Part shown: positions 35,177-43,574 of the stretch, piece by piece | Position numbering within the stretch: the first letter of the stretch is position 1 | How the letters are laid out: the number at the start of each line of letters is the position of its first letter | Source: J027 sp034437655 | Lineage (GTDB): Bacteria; Chloroflexota; Anaerolineae; Aggregatilineales; J027 | DNA length: 64,000 nucleotides | Direction: 5' to 3' | NCBI GenBank assembly: GCA_034437655.1 | Contig: DAOTTU010000063.1 | Span: 124,001-188,000, forward strand | The notes under the pieces: model-generated | Told to the model about the DNA's origin: nothing | Database searches by the model: none | What the model saw: the letters and a program-made list of their open reading frames with translations, nothing else | Translations under genes and position numbers: made by a program

Positions 35177-37588
35177 TTAGGCTTGCGGGGCAAGGTGGAC
35201 AATCGTCACGCCGCTACCACCTTCTTTTTCGCCACCCGGTGCATGTTTAGCAACAAGCGGATGTTGGCTGAGTACGTCGCGCACAGCACTACGCAGCGCC
35301 CCCGTCCCCTTGCCATGAATGATGCGCACAAACGGCAACGCCGACATATATGCCGCGTCGATGTAATCTTCTACCCGTGCAACGGCCGCCTCTACCCGTT
35401 GCCCGCGCAAATCCAGTTCCAACCCGGGTGATTGGCTGCGCTCGGGGGTGACGACTTCACGTTGGCGGGTGCGCTGTTCGTGCTTGGCTTCAGCTTGTTT
35501 GCGCTGCTTGCGGGATAACGGCTCAATTTCGTCCAGTTTGGTACGAACACGCAGCCGCCCGACCATCACCTCGAAATCGTCTTCCGTAATTTCGGTAATT
35601 TGCCCTTCTGAACTCAGCGACGGTACATACACCATTTCCCCAAGCCGGAATTTATGGGTGGTGTCGTTGTAAGGTTCTTCTGGCTCTGGTTCGGGAATAT
35701 TCACATAGTCGCTGGCACGCATTTCAGCGGCGTTGCGTTGCATGTCTTTAATCGCGTCCACAGGTTGACCTACGGCCTCTAGCTGTTGACGTAAGCGCCG
35801 CATGTCGCGTCGCAGAATTTCTAGCTCAGCATCGCCTTTTTCTTCAGCGTCACGGAGTTTTTGCATCCGTTCTTGCTCAATCGCGTCCAGCCGGGCTTGC
35901 AATGCATTGCGCACGTCATTGATCTCAAGTTCACGCTGGCGGGCGCGTTGCAGGGCTTGCTCTGCTTCATCACGCGATTGTTGGATTTCGTCAAGCAGGT
36001 TGTCTACTTTGAGGTCTTCTGTGCCGACCATCGCTCGTGCTGCTGAAATGATATCTTCTGGCAAGCCCAGACGGGTTGCAATCGCCAGCGCATTTGAGCG
36101 ACCCGGCAGCCCCATAATCAGGCGATAGGTTGGTGCTAGCGTCTCGACGTCGAATTGCACAGAGGCGTTGCGGATGCCCGCCCGATTGTAGCTAAACGCC
36201 TTCAGTTCAGGGTGATGTGTTGTGATCAAGGTGGTGACACCGCGTTCTAAAAAGTGAGTGAGCAGGGCCCGGGCCAGTGCGGAACCTTCGGCGGGGTCGG
36301 TGCCAGCGCCGAGTTCGTCTAGAATCACCAGTGAGCGTGGCGTAGCGATGTCCAGAATGCGGATAATATTCGTCATATGTGACGAAAAAGTACTCAACGA
36401 CTGTTCAATACTCTGTTCGTCCCCAATATCAGCATAGATGTCCTCAAAGATACTGAGTACAGTGCCTTCACCCGTTGGCAAGTGCATCCCATACTGCGAC
36501 ATCAGCACCATCAAGCCGATGGTTTTCAGCGCGACGGTTTTGCCACCTGTGTTTGGGCCGGTGATGACCAGCGCATAGGTGTTTTCGTCCAGTTCAACAT
36601 CAATAGCCACGACCGATTTCGGATCAAGCAAGGGGTGGCGCGCCTGAATCAGCGTGATATTACCGCCGGGGTAGTTCAACTCGTCACCATGATGCGGCTG
36701 AAAGTCCACCAGACGTGGTTCAAGCGCGTCCAGTTCATCAGCATAGCGGGCCCGTGCCAGTACCAGATCAAGATACGCCAGCCCTTCGACTGTTCTGACA
36801 ATGCGTTCGGCTTCATACCCAATCGTCTCGCACAGCGCTGCCAACACACGCCGGACTTCATTTTCTTCTTCAATCTGCAATTCACGGTAGCGGTTATTGA
36901 GTTCGACCGTACTCAGCGGCTCAATGAAGATGGTCGCCCCGCTGGAACTCTGGTCATGCACGACACCGGGAATACGCCCCTTGAACTCTGCCTTGAGCGG
37001 AATAACGTAGCGTCCGTTGCGTTGAGTGACATGTTGTTCTTGCAGATACTTGGCGTTGCTAGAACTGCTGGCGATGTTGTTGATTTTTGTTTGCAAGCGG
37101 TCAAAGGCCACCCGAATATCACGCCGGATCACAGCCAGGCGGGCGCTGGCGGTGTCTTTGACTTCGGCATTGTCGTCCAATACCCGCTCAATTTCTTCCT
37201 GTATGCCTTCACATTCTTCAAGCTGGTCGGCCAGTTCGGCCAGCAGCGGATATTGCCCTGCCAGCCCGGTGAGTGTACGACGGAAGATACTAGCCCGCCG
37301 CAGCGTACTTTTGATGTCGAGCAACGTTGAACCGTCGAGTACAACGCCGCGTGTGGTCGTCAGCACTGCGTCACGCACATCTGACACACCACCCAGCGTA
37401 ATACCGGCGCGTTTTTCAAGTAGCTCACGGGCTTCGCTTGTCTCGCGTTGTAAAACACGGGCCCCGTGCAAGTCTGCAACAGGCTCTAGTGTGGTCGCCA
37501 GCGTCCGACTTGTCGAAAAAGTGGTGTGTTTGGCCAGTCTTTGTAATACTTTTGGAAACTCGAGTGTTTCCGCAGATTTTTGGTTCAT
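35177..37588 (-). CDS. mutS2: Endonuclease MutS2
   Basis: 803 aa, standard length. Core and clamp helices, then the ATPase: Walker A TGPNTGGKTVALKT (about residue 340), Walker B SLVILDELGAGTDP, and LITTHHPELKAF. A KOW-like segment (HKFRLGEMVYVPSLSSEGQI) precedes the C-terminal Smr nuclease with LDLRGQRVEAAV and IIHGKGTGALRSAV. MutS2 acts on recombination intermediates and collided ribosomes rather than mismatches. A strong promoter lies 145 nt upstream. Confidence 0.96.
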   Translation of the reverse strand: MNQKSAETLEFPKVLQRLAKHTTFSTSRTLATTLEPVADLHGARVLQRETSEARELLEKRAGITLGGVSDVRDAVLTTTRGVVLDGSTLLDIKSTLRRASIFRRTLTGLAGQYPLLAELADQLEECEGIQEEIERVLDDNAEVKDTASARLAVIRRDIRVAFDRLQTKINNIASSSSNAKYLQEQHVTQRNGRYVIPLKAEFKGRIPGVVHDQSSSGATIFIEPLSTVELNNRYRELQIEEENEVRRVLAALCETIGYEAERIVRTVEGLAYLDLVLARARYADELDALEPRLVDFQPHHGDELNYPGGNITLIQARHPLLDPKSVVAIDVELDENTYALVITGPNTGGKTVALKTIGLMVLMSQYGMHLPTGEGTVLSIFEDIYADIGDEQSIEQSLSTFSSHMTNIIRILDIATPRSLVILDELGAGTDPAEGSALARALLTHFLERGVTTLITTHHPELKAFSYNRAGIRNASVQFDVETLAPTYRLIMGLPGRSNALAIATRLGLPEDIISAARAMVGTEDLKVDNLLDEIQQSRDEAEQALQRARQRELEINDVRNALQARLDAIEQERMQKLRDAEEKGDAELEILRRDMRRLRQQLEAVGQPVDAIKDMQRNAAEMRASDYVNIPEPEPEEPYNDTTHKFRLGEMVYVPSLSSEGQITEITEDDFEVMVGRLRVRTKLDEIEPLSRKQRKQAEAKHEQRTRQREVVTPERSQSPGLELDLRGQRVEAAVARVEDYIDAAYMSALPFVRIIHGKGTGALRSAVRDVLSQHPLVAKHAPGGEKEGGSGVTIVHLAPQA

Positions 37589-37732
37589 GGGTTCCTTATT
37601 ATCTGAAATCTATCGCGCCTGACCAGAGGAGGGCCAGGACATTGACATAATGAATTATCGAGAAGACAAGACGGCGTGGTGGCGGGCGCAATGCAGCAAA
37701 CTAGCGGAATTGCGCATCTTTTCCGCAATGCG

Positions 37733-37761
37733 AGTATAGGTGATGGCTATAGCGGTGTCAA
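37733..37761 (-). promoter_or_regulatory. Promoter of mutS2
   Basis: Perfect TTGACA (37756-37761), 17-nt spacer, TATACT (37733-37738) on the minus strand. The leader of about 138 nt can form a GCGGAA/TTCCGC hairpin at about 37704-37726. Confidence 0.75.
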
Positions 37762-37770
37762 CACGAACGC

Positions 37771-37800
37771 TTGCGTATTTGCTTAAGGCTTGGCTAGAAT
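37771..37800 (+). promoter_or_regulatory. Candidate promoter of the cNMP-binding kinase gene
   Basis: TTGCGT (37771-37776), 18-nt spacer, TAGAAT (37795-37800), 36 nt before the ATG at 37836. Confidence 0.45.
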
Positions 37801-37835
37801 TGCGATAATCTAACCTTCAGATACTGGTAAGCCCT

Positions 37836-39104
37836 ATGGACTCACATCAGCTTATATTGCAAGCTTTCCCAAATATGACCGCCGTTGCGATCGAAAAGCT
37901 CTTAGAAATGGCACGCATCCGCACTTATCCACCCGGAACCGTGCTGTGTAAAGAGGGAGCCTATGAAGACACATTTTATCTGGTGCAAGACGGTCAGGTG
38001 GAAATTCTAAAGCAGTTCGATGTCGCTGGCACTGAGCGTGAACGGTTTCTGCGTCGGCTAGGGCCGGGTGATTTTTTCGGTGAAATGGCGATTATCGTAG
38101 ATGGACCGCGCAATGCGACAGTGCGTGCTATTGATGCTACGACTGTACTCGAAATCGACCGTGAATCCTTTGTGAATCTGGTCGCCACCAGCCCGGCCAT
38201 GGCGTTGGCTATGGTGCGTGAGACGATTGATCGTTTGCGTGCTAATGATCGCCTGCAACTGGAAGAAATGCGCTCGGCCTATGAAGCGCTGCAACGGCTA
38301 GACCGGGCCAAACTGGACTTTATTGAGGTCGCCGCGCACGAGTTACGCACCCCGATCACTGTCATTCGTGGCTACCGCGACGTGATGTCAATGCACCCGA
38401 TGGTCCAGAATGACCCGGATCTGCCGCGCATTGTCCACGGCATGAGCGAAGGCACCGAGCGTATGTTCGAAATTGTCAACAGCATGCTTGATGTCAGTAA
38501 GATCGACAGCCAGACGTTGCAGGTGGCGTTTGTGCCGGTCTTGCCGCGTATGGTTTTTGCTGAAACGCTGCACGCCTTTGAAAAAGCACTCGAAGATCGT
38601 AGCATCACGATTCGCCAGCATCACCAGAAGTCGCCTACGGTCCCTTTTATCAACGGTGACCCGGTGCTGCTGAGCAAAGTCTTCTACCAGTTGTTGTCGA
38701 ACGCGATCAAATACTCGCCAGACGGTTCGGTGATTGACATCATCACCCGCGAAGTGATGGATGGCGAAATTGGCCATGCTTTCGAAATCATCATTGCGGA
38801 TCGTGGTATTGGCATCGAACCAACACAAATTCCATATGTGTTCGAAAAGTTCTATCAGGGCGGCAACAACGTCAGCCTGCATTCATCCAGCAAAACGGCA
38901 TATCGTGGTGGCGGCCCGGGGCTTGGGCTTGCTATCTCGAAAGGGATTATTGATGCGCACGGTGGCCGTATCATCCTCGAAAGTCTGGGCCGCGATGAAG
39001 ACACGCTACCCGGCGCAACTTGTCGTGTTTTGCTGCCAATTGGCAAGTCTGAAGACGAAGAACCCGCCGAAGATGACGCTTCCTTAGAACAATCAAAGCC
39101 TTGA
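37836..39104 (+). CDS. Cyclic-nucleotide-binding domain histidine kinase
   Basis: 422 aa, cytoplasmic. Residues about 10-130 are a cNMP-binding domain whose phosphate-binding cassette is intact (FFGEMAIIVDGPRNATV with R92). A helix leads to HisKA with H168 in AAHELRTPITVIRGYRD, then HATPase_c (QLLSNAIKYSPDG, ADRGIGIEPTQ, FEKFYQGG, GPGLGLAISKGI). This joins a cAMP/cGMP-type second messenger input directly to a kinase; such fusions are not common. No receiver gene is adjacent. The last 15 residues are acidic. Confidence 0.88.
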   Translation: MDSHQLILQAFPNMTAVAIEKLLEMARIRTYPPGTVLCKEGAYEDTFYLVQDGQVEILKQFDVAGTERERFLRRLGPGDFFGEMAIIVDGPRNATVRAIDATTVLEIDRESFVNLVATSPAMALAMVRETIDRLRANDRLQLEEMRSAYEALQRLDRAKLDFIEVAAHELRTPITVIRGYRDVMSMHPMVQNDPDLPRIVHGMSEGTERMFEIVNSMLDVSKIDSQTLQVAFVPVLPRMVFAETLHAFEKALEDRSITIRQHHQKSPTVPFINGDPVLLSKVFYQLLSNAIKYSPDGSVIDIITREVMDGEIGHAFEIIIADRGIGIEPTQIPYVFEKFYQGGNNVSLHSSSKTAYRGGGPGLGLAISKGIIDAHGGRIILESLGRDEDTLPGATCRVLLPIGKSEDEEPAEDDASLEQSKP

Positions 39105-39238
39105 AAAACGTTGGCAAAATGATGGTGATTAAGCTACAGTTGCACCTAGTTTTGTCAACTTGAACGCTGTTGAACTATCGTTCAGATGTTACACTTATGT
39201 TGAAATTACTCGATCATTATCTCATGGAGGAGACCCCT

Positions 39239-40435
39239 GTGCGCAAACTGCTACTTTCAGTTGTGATAGGTGTATTTTTGTTCGGACTGGTTGCGGTTGT
39301 GCCAGCGACCACAGCCCAGGATGACGTGACGCTCGTCTGTAGCGCACCGATTAACGACGCAACATTGGGCGTTGTGCCGACTGCGGCAACATTGACGCTT
39401 TCGGCTGAACTTGAGGAAGCGACGGCGACCGTGACTGCTGGTGACGAAGCACTTGAAGACGTTGAAACAAGCGTTGATGGTACCGTTGTCACCGTGACGG
39501 CTGCATTTGAAGGTGGCAACACCTACACGGTCAGCTTGGACGATACCGACGTCAGCATTACCTTTACCGTTAGTGAAAACGCTGTTCCACAGGGTGACGC
39601 TGCTCTGCGTGACGACTGCCCTGCTGAGGTGCCTGCTGCTGAAGACGACGGTGAGGTAACGGAAGAACCCACTGCTGAGGCTACGGAAGAGCCTGCTGAC
39701 GAAGAAGCAACTGAAGAACCGACTGAAGAGCCCACCGAGGAACCCACTGCTGAGGCTACGGAAGAACCTGCCGACGAAGAAGTGACCGAAGAGGCTACTG
39801 AAGAAGCCACCGAGGAACCGACTGAAGAGGCTACTGAGGAAGCGACCGAAGAGCCGACAGAAGAAGCCACTGAGGAAGCTACTGAGGTTGCTGAAGCTGC
39901 TCCAGCGTTGCAAGTAGAACCATTCGAAGGTAGCACGGGCACGACTAACTTCACCGTTGGTATTCCAGTGGTAGATGAAACCGAATATGTTGCCGAAGAA
40001 GATGAGAGCTTCTTCCTGTTCCCGGTGGTGGTGATGGCTTCTGATGAAGACACCGCTGAAGCCTATGTTGAAGCACCCGACGATGTTGCCGAATACGTAG
40101 TGATCTACACCACGTTCACCAGCAACGATCTGCCGGCCTTCAACCTTGAAGAGGATGCTGAACTGGAAAACATCATCGAGGCGTTGCTGCGCCCAGACTC
40201 AGATGCCAGCGAGCCCGAATCAGCTGACGTCAGTGGGGCCGCCGAAGCGTTGCGTGTCACGTTTACCAACGAGGCTTCTGGTAAAGCTGGTGAGTTTTTC
40301 ACCATCATGTTCGAAGCTGAAGACGGTACCCGTAACTTCCTCCTTATTCAAGGGAGCGCACCCGCGGATACCTGGTCAGAATTCGAAGCTAATTTCGGTG
40401 CAGTTGTAGAATCTATTACAGTCGTTGACGAATAA
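39239..40435 (+). CDS. Secreted acidic repeat protein
   Basis: 398 aa. GTG start, 6 nt after GGAGGAG, begins a classical signal peptide (VRKLLLSVVIGVFLFG ... TTAQ). Residues about 30-120 are Ig/SbsA-like beta strands (LGVVPTAATLTLSAELE, VTVTAAFEGGNTYTVSLDD), then about 80 residues of TEEP/TEEATEE repeats, then a C-terminal globular domain of about 170 residues without recognised family. Highly negative charge suggests a surface spacer. Repeat units are near-identical at DNA level. Confidence 0.72.
   Translation: MRKLLLSVVIGVFLFGLVAVVPATTAQDDVTLVCSAPINDATLGVVPTAATLTLSAELEEATATVTAGDEALEDVETSVDGTVVTVTAAFEGGNTYTVSLDDTDVSITFTVSENAVPQGDAALRDDCPAEVPAAEDDGEVTEEPTAEATEEPADEEATEEPTEEPTEEPTAEATEEPADEEVTEEATEEATEEPTEEATEEATEEPTEEATEEATEVAEAAPALQVEPFEGSTGTTNFTVGIPVVDETEYVAEEDESFFLFPVVVMASDEDTAEAYVEAPDDVAEYVVIYTTFTSNDLPAFNLEEDAELENIIEALLRPDSDASEPESADVSGAAEALRVTFTNEASGKAGEFFTIMFEAEDGTRNFLLIQGSAPADTWSEFEANFGAVVESITVVDE
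39655..39897 (+). repeat. In-frame tandem repeats coding TEEP/TEEATEE
   Basis: Fifteen-base-like units (ACTGAAGAACCG variants) repeat along about 240 bp within the acidic protein gene, coding T-E-E-P, T-E-E-A and A-D-E-E blocks. Low complexity also creates long open frames on the other strand; those are artefacts. Confidence 0.8.
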
Positions 40436-40477
40436 TCCACGTCACGCTGCTACCAACCAGCATTGAAGCAAAACGGG

Positions 40478-40513
40478 GCTACCTGTTATATTGACGGGTA
40501 GCTCTTTGCTTTC
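40478..40513 (+). terminator. Terminator of the acidic repeat protein gene
   Basis: GCTACCTG (40478-40485)/CGGGTAGC (40495-40502) stem of 8 bp with one G-T pair, followed by the T-rich TCTTTGCTTT. Confidence 0.55.
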
Positions 40514-40549
40514 CCTGAGAAGTGTGTTGCAGAGAATAATAAAAGTAAG

Positions 40550-40813
40550 ATGAACCGCGAAGAATTGCTACGCCTTTTTTCGGTCGACGAAAACGATATT
40601 ATTCAAACTGAGGGTCAGTTTAAGGGGCAGCCTCTCTACGTCGCGTATTTCTGGCTATTGTATATCACGGGGTATTCGGACGAACGCAGCAACGAGACCG
40701 TGACATTCCTGGTGCGTGGTGAAGACCGCGCTCAGTTTAGAGCCTTGCAACAACGCCGCCGCGTGCTAATCCAACCTCAGCCTGACGGTCGTATTGTTGA
40801 AGTCGATGGTTAA
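40550..40813 (+). CDS. Small hypothetical protein
   Basis: 87 aa, no signal peptide. Sequence such as ENDIIQTEGQFKGQPLYVAYFW and ETVTFLVRGEDRAQF suggests a small beta-barrel-like domain followed by charged strand QQRRRVLIQPQPDGRIVEV. No family recognised. Coding character is supported by a purine-rich start region and codon use like its neighbours. Confidence 0.55.
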   Translation: MNREELLRLFSVDENDIIQTEGQFKGQPLYVAYFWLLYITGYSDERSNETVTFLVRGEDRAQFRALQQRRRVLIQPQPDGRIVEVDG

Positions 40814-40838
40814 CCCACCTTGAACCAAAGAATATAAT
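40810..40838 (+). promoter_or_regulatory. Promoter of the LysM glycosidase gene
   Basis: TTAACC (40810-40815), 17-nt spacer, perfect TATAAT (40833-40838), overlapping the stop of the small upstream gene. Start would be near 40845. Confidence 0.55.
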
Positions 40839-40841
40839 TTT

Positions 40842-40895
40842 CTAACGCCACCGTCGTATAGGCGTTAGGTGCAGCATACGCGGGTGCGGTATGCT
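40842..40895 (+). promoter_or_regulatory. Two leader hairpins before the LysM glycosidase gene
   Basis: CTAACGCC (40842-40849)/GGCGTTAG (40861-40868), 8 bp, then AGCATAC (40873-40879)/GTATGCT (40889-40895), 7 bp. They lie at the predicted 5' end of the transcript, 48 nt before the ATG, and lack a following T-run. Confidence 0.5.
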
Positions 40896-40943
40896 TAAGA
40901 TTAAGATACATACAGCGCGATAAGCTACGCGAAGGACATTTTC

Positions 40944-42434
40944 ATGGCACAGGGCTTCCAGCGTTACCTTAGACTTCTGCTCCTTATTATAGCCGTGGCG
41001 CTGGTTGTTGGTGCAGCCGGCCCGATGACGACTGCCACAGCACAGGACGACGGCCAGACGACACATGTTGTTCAGCGGGGCGAAAATCTGTTCCGTATTT
41101 CGTTACGCTACGGGACGACGGTTCAGGCGATTGTTGCAGCAAACAACATTGCCAACCCAAACCTGATCTTTGTTGGGCAGACATTGATTATCCCCGATGG
41201 CACGAACCCGCCACCGGCTACACCGCCCCCCGCAGACCCGGCACCCCCACCGGCTGACCCTGCGCCGCCTCCCTCTGAAACTATTACATATACCGTGCAA
41301 CGAGGCGATTTTCTGGGACGGATCGCAACGCGCTTTAACACCACAATTGCGGCAATCGTTGCGGCGAACAACATCGCGAACCCGAACCTGATCTTTGTCG
41401 GGCAGGTACTCATTATTCCGGTCAGTGGCGATGCACCGTCCCAGCCACCACCAGGCAACCCTAACCCGCCCCCCGGTGATCCCGCACCGCCACCAAGTAA
41501 CCCGACAGGCTTTGCGTTAGGGGGGCATGTCGTCGGCTTTGGTGCAGTCGACGTGATGCGTTCGGCTGGTATGACATGGGCGAAGGTGCAGATTCGCTGG
41601 AATCGGGGCGAAGGTACAGGTGCTGCTGCGAATGTCATCAACCAGGCCCGGGCCAACGGTCTGAATATCCTGTTGGGTGTGGTCGGCAATCCGTCGCAAA
41701 TGGGCGACTATGAAGCCTATACCAACGAATTTGCGGCCTATCTGGGGCAGGTCGCCGCGCTAGGTCCAGACGCGATTGAAGTCTGGAACGAGCCCAACCT
41801 CACCCGCGAATGGCCAGCCGGACAGGTCAATGGTGGCACCTACACCATCATGCTCCAAAAGGCCTACACCGCCATCAAAACTGCGAACCCGAACGTGTTG
41901 GTGATTAGTGGTGCGCCAGCCCCAACGGGGGCCTTTGGCGGCGGATGCGGTGCGCAGGGCTGTGACGATCTCCCATTCTTGCGACAAATGCGGGCGGCAG
42001 GTGCAGTGAACTACATGGATTGCCTCGGCGCACACTATAACGAAGGCATTGTTGGACCAGATGCACGGTCTGGTGATCCGCGTGATGTAGACTACTACAC
42101 CCGTTACTTCTTTGGCATGTTGGATACGTACTATAATACCTTCAATGGTGCGAAGAATGTCTGCTTCACCGAACTTGGTTACCTTTCAGGCGAGGGGTTC
42201 CCGCCGTTGCCACCTGCGTTTGGTTGGGCTGCCAACACCTCCGTCGCAGAGCATGCGCAATGGCTCGGTCGTGCCGCAGAATTAGCCCGGGCCAGTGGTC
42301 GTGTCCCGTTGATGATCGTCTGGAATGTTGATTTCACAGGCGTCTGGGGCGATGACCCGCAAGGCGGCTATGCGATCATCCGCCCGGATAGTTCATGCCC
42401 GGCGTGTGGGCCGCTTGCGGCGGCGGTGCGTTAA
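40944..42434 (+). CDS. Secreted protein with two LysM domains and a glycosidase-like TIM barrel
   Basis: 496 aa. Signal peptide (residues 1-35). Two LysM domains, each with the near-identical core AIVAANNIANPNLIFVGQ, separated by proline-rich linkers. Residues about 195-490 form a barrel of clan A type: IEVWNEPNLTREW (acid/base glutamate after WN) and CFTELGYLSGEG (probable nucleophile), with MIVWNVDF near the end. LysM binds peptidoglycan or chitin; the sugar cleaved is unknown. ATG follows GAAGGA. Confidence 0.85.
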   Translation: MAQGFQRYLRLLLLIIAVALVVGAAGPMTTATAQDDGQTTHVVQRGENLFRISLRYGTTVQAIVAANNIANPNLIFVGQTLIIPDGTNPPPATPPPADPAPPPADPAPPPSETITYTVQRGDFLGRIATRFNTTIAAIVAANNIANPNLIFVGQVLIIPVSGDAPSQPPPGNPNPPPGDPAPPPSNPTGFALGGHVVGFGAVDVMRSAGMTWAKVQIRWNRGEGTGAAANVINQARANGLNILLGVVGNPSQMGDYEAYTNEFAAYLGQVAALGPDAIEVWNEPNLTREWPAGQVNGGTYTIMLQKAYTAIKTANPNVLVISGAPAPTGAFGGGCGAQGCDDLPFLRQMRAAGAVNYMDCLGAHYNEGIVGPDARSGDPRDVDYYTRYFFGMLDTYYNTFNGAKNVCFTELGYLSGEGFPPLPPAFGWAANTSVAEHAQWLGRAAELARASGRVPLMIVWNVDFTGVWGDDPQGGYAIIRPDSSCPACGPLAAAVR

Positions 42435-42462
42435 CGCTCACCAAGGGACGAATTCATATTCT

Positions 42463-42497
42463 CGCAAAAGCGTGGTCATGCGGCCGCGCTTTTTTGC
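42463..42497 (+). terminator. Terminator of the LysM glycosidase gene
   Basis: GCAAAAGCG ... CGCTTTTTTGC stem with a GC-rich loop, ending in six T, 30-60 nt after the stop. Confidence 0.75.
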
Positions 42498-42587
42498 GTG
42501 GGCTTTATGCTGGAAATGCGACCGACGCGGTGGTACAGTTCTAGCGGTCGGTCCACATGTGTGATCGTAACAAAGGCGGTGAAAATC

Positions 42588-43574
42588 ATGGATATTAATC
42601 CAGGTGTTTTCAAGCAGGGTGCAATCTCGGGAGAAGTGGGACCAGAACTTACATCAATGGGTGCGTTGCTCATCGGTCAAGCATTTGGTACCCATATCAA
42701 GCGCCATTATGGCAGCAACACGGTCCTTATCGGCTATGACATGCGGCCAAGTGCGCAAGATTTGCTGGTGCGCGTGGCGGGGGGCTTACAGGCGGCCGGC
42801 TGTGATACCTATGACATGGGCCTGCTGGCAACGCCGATTTTGCAGTACAACGCCTGGCGAACGGGGCAAGCCGCAGTGATGATCACCACTGAACACCCCA
42901 ACCCCTCGCACAATGGCTTTCAGTTTATGGTCGGACGACACCGACTCTCTCCCGACGAAATTCAGCAACTTTACGCCTACATTGACCACGATGATCTTGA
43001 AAGTGCGCCTGGCAAGCGTTTTAAGGTGGTAGAAACCAGCAGCGCCTATTTGACGGCCGTTGCATCTGGCTTTCGACCGACCCCCAAACTCAAAGTCATC
43101 GTGGATGCTGGTAGCACGATGGCTAGTTCTTATGCTCCTACCGTGCTGAAGCGCCTTGGGCATGATGTGATCACCCGTAATTGCACTCCGGACGCTAACT
43201 TCACCGCATTTGACGCTGCGCAACCAACTGAAAGCCATCTTGATAATCTGGCGCTGGCAGTGCAGGTCAACGGTGCCGCGCTGGGATTATTCTTTAATGC
43301 TGATGCCACGCAGGTTGGTGTACTGGATGACGAGGGCGTGCATGTGCCGCCGCAAACAGTGGGGCGCTGGTTGTGGCAAGACATCAGCACTCGGTATCCG
43401 CACGCAGACGAATCCTTGCATGACGACCTATTGCAAGGGCTTTTCCACTTCACAGATCGCTATTTCCCCATCGAAGACGGAATCTACACCGCCGGCCGCA
43501 TCATCGAACTATGCGCAGAAGGCGGCGAACCACTCTCGCAGCAAATTGAGGCATTGCAGGAGTCTGAATCATGA
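42588..43574 (+). CDS. Catalytically degenerate phosphohexomutase homologue
   Basis: 328 aa, against about 450-480 for active enzymes; the fourth domain is absent. Domain 1 to 3 landmarks remain (VLIGYDMRPSAQDLL, GLLATPILQYNAW) but the phosphoserine loop TASHNP reads T-T-E102-H-P-N-P with SHNGF after it, and the metal loop DGDADR reads N237-A-D-A-T. So phosphotransfer is not expected. ATG chosen at 42588 (MDINPG); the earlier frame lies in the terminator. Its stop overlaps the ADP-ribosylglycohydrolase start (ATGA), implying coupling. An intact paralogue is three genes on. Confidence 0.78.
   Translation: MDINPGVFKQGAISGEVGPELTSMGALLIGQAFGTHIKRHYGSNTVLIGYDMRPSAQDLLVRVAGGLQAAGCDTYDMGLLATPILQYNAWRTGQAAVMITTEHPNPSHNGFQFMVGRHRLSPDEIQQLYAYIDHDDLESAPGKRFKVVETSSAYLTAVASGFRPTPKLKVIVDAGSTMASSYAPTVLKRLGHDVITRNCTPDANFTAFDAAQPTESHLDNLALAVQVNGAALGLFFNADATQVGVLDDEGVHVPPQTVGRWLWQDISTRYPHADESLHDDLLQGLFHFTDRYFPIEDGIYTAGRIIELCAEGGEPLSQQIEALQESES

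Noticed and set aside
36482..37330. Long open frame (about 280 codons) opposite mutS2
   Set aside because: It lies wholly antisense to a clearly conserved gene, with no ribosome site and no family motif.
39655..39897. CRISPR-like direct repeats
   Set aside because: Units are contiguous, in frame and code a TEEP spacer; there are no unique spacers and no cas genes.
39257..40053. Two long frames opposite the acidic repeat protein
   Set aside because: Their repeats come only from the low-complexity DNA of the coding strand.
42498..42587. N-terminal extension of the degenerate mutase
   Set aside because: This stretch includes the terminator of the LysM gene and shows no homology; ATG 42588 matches the family start.
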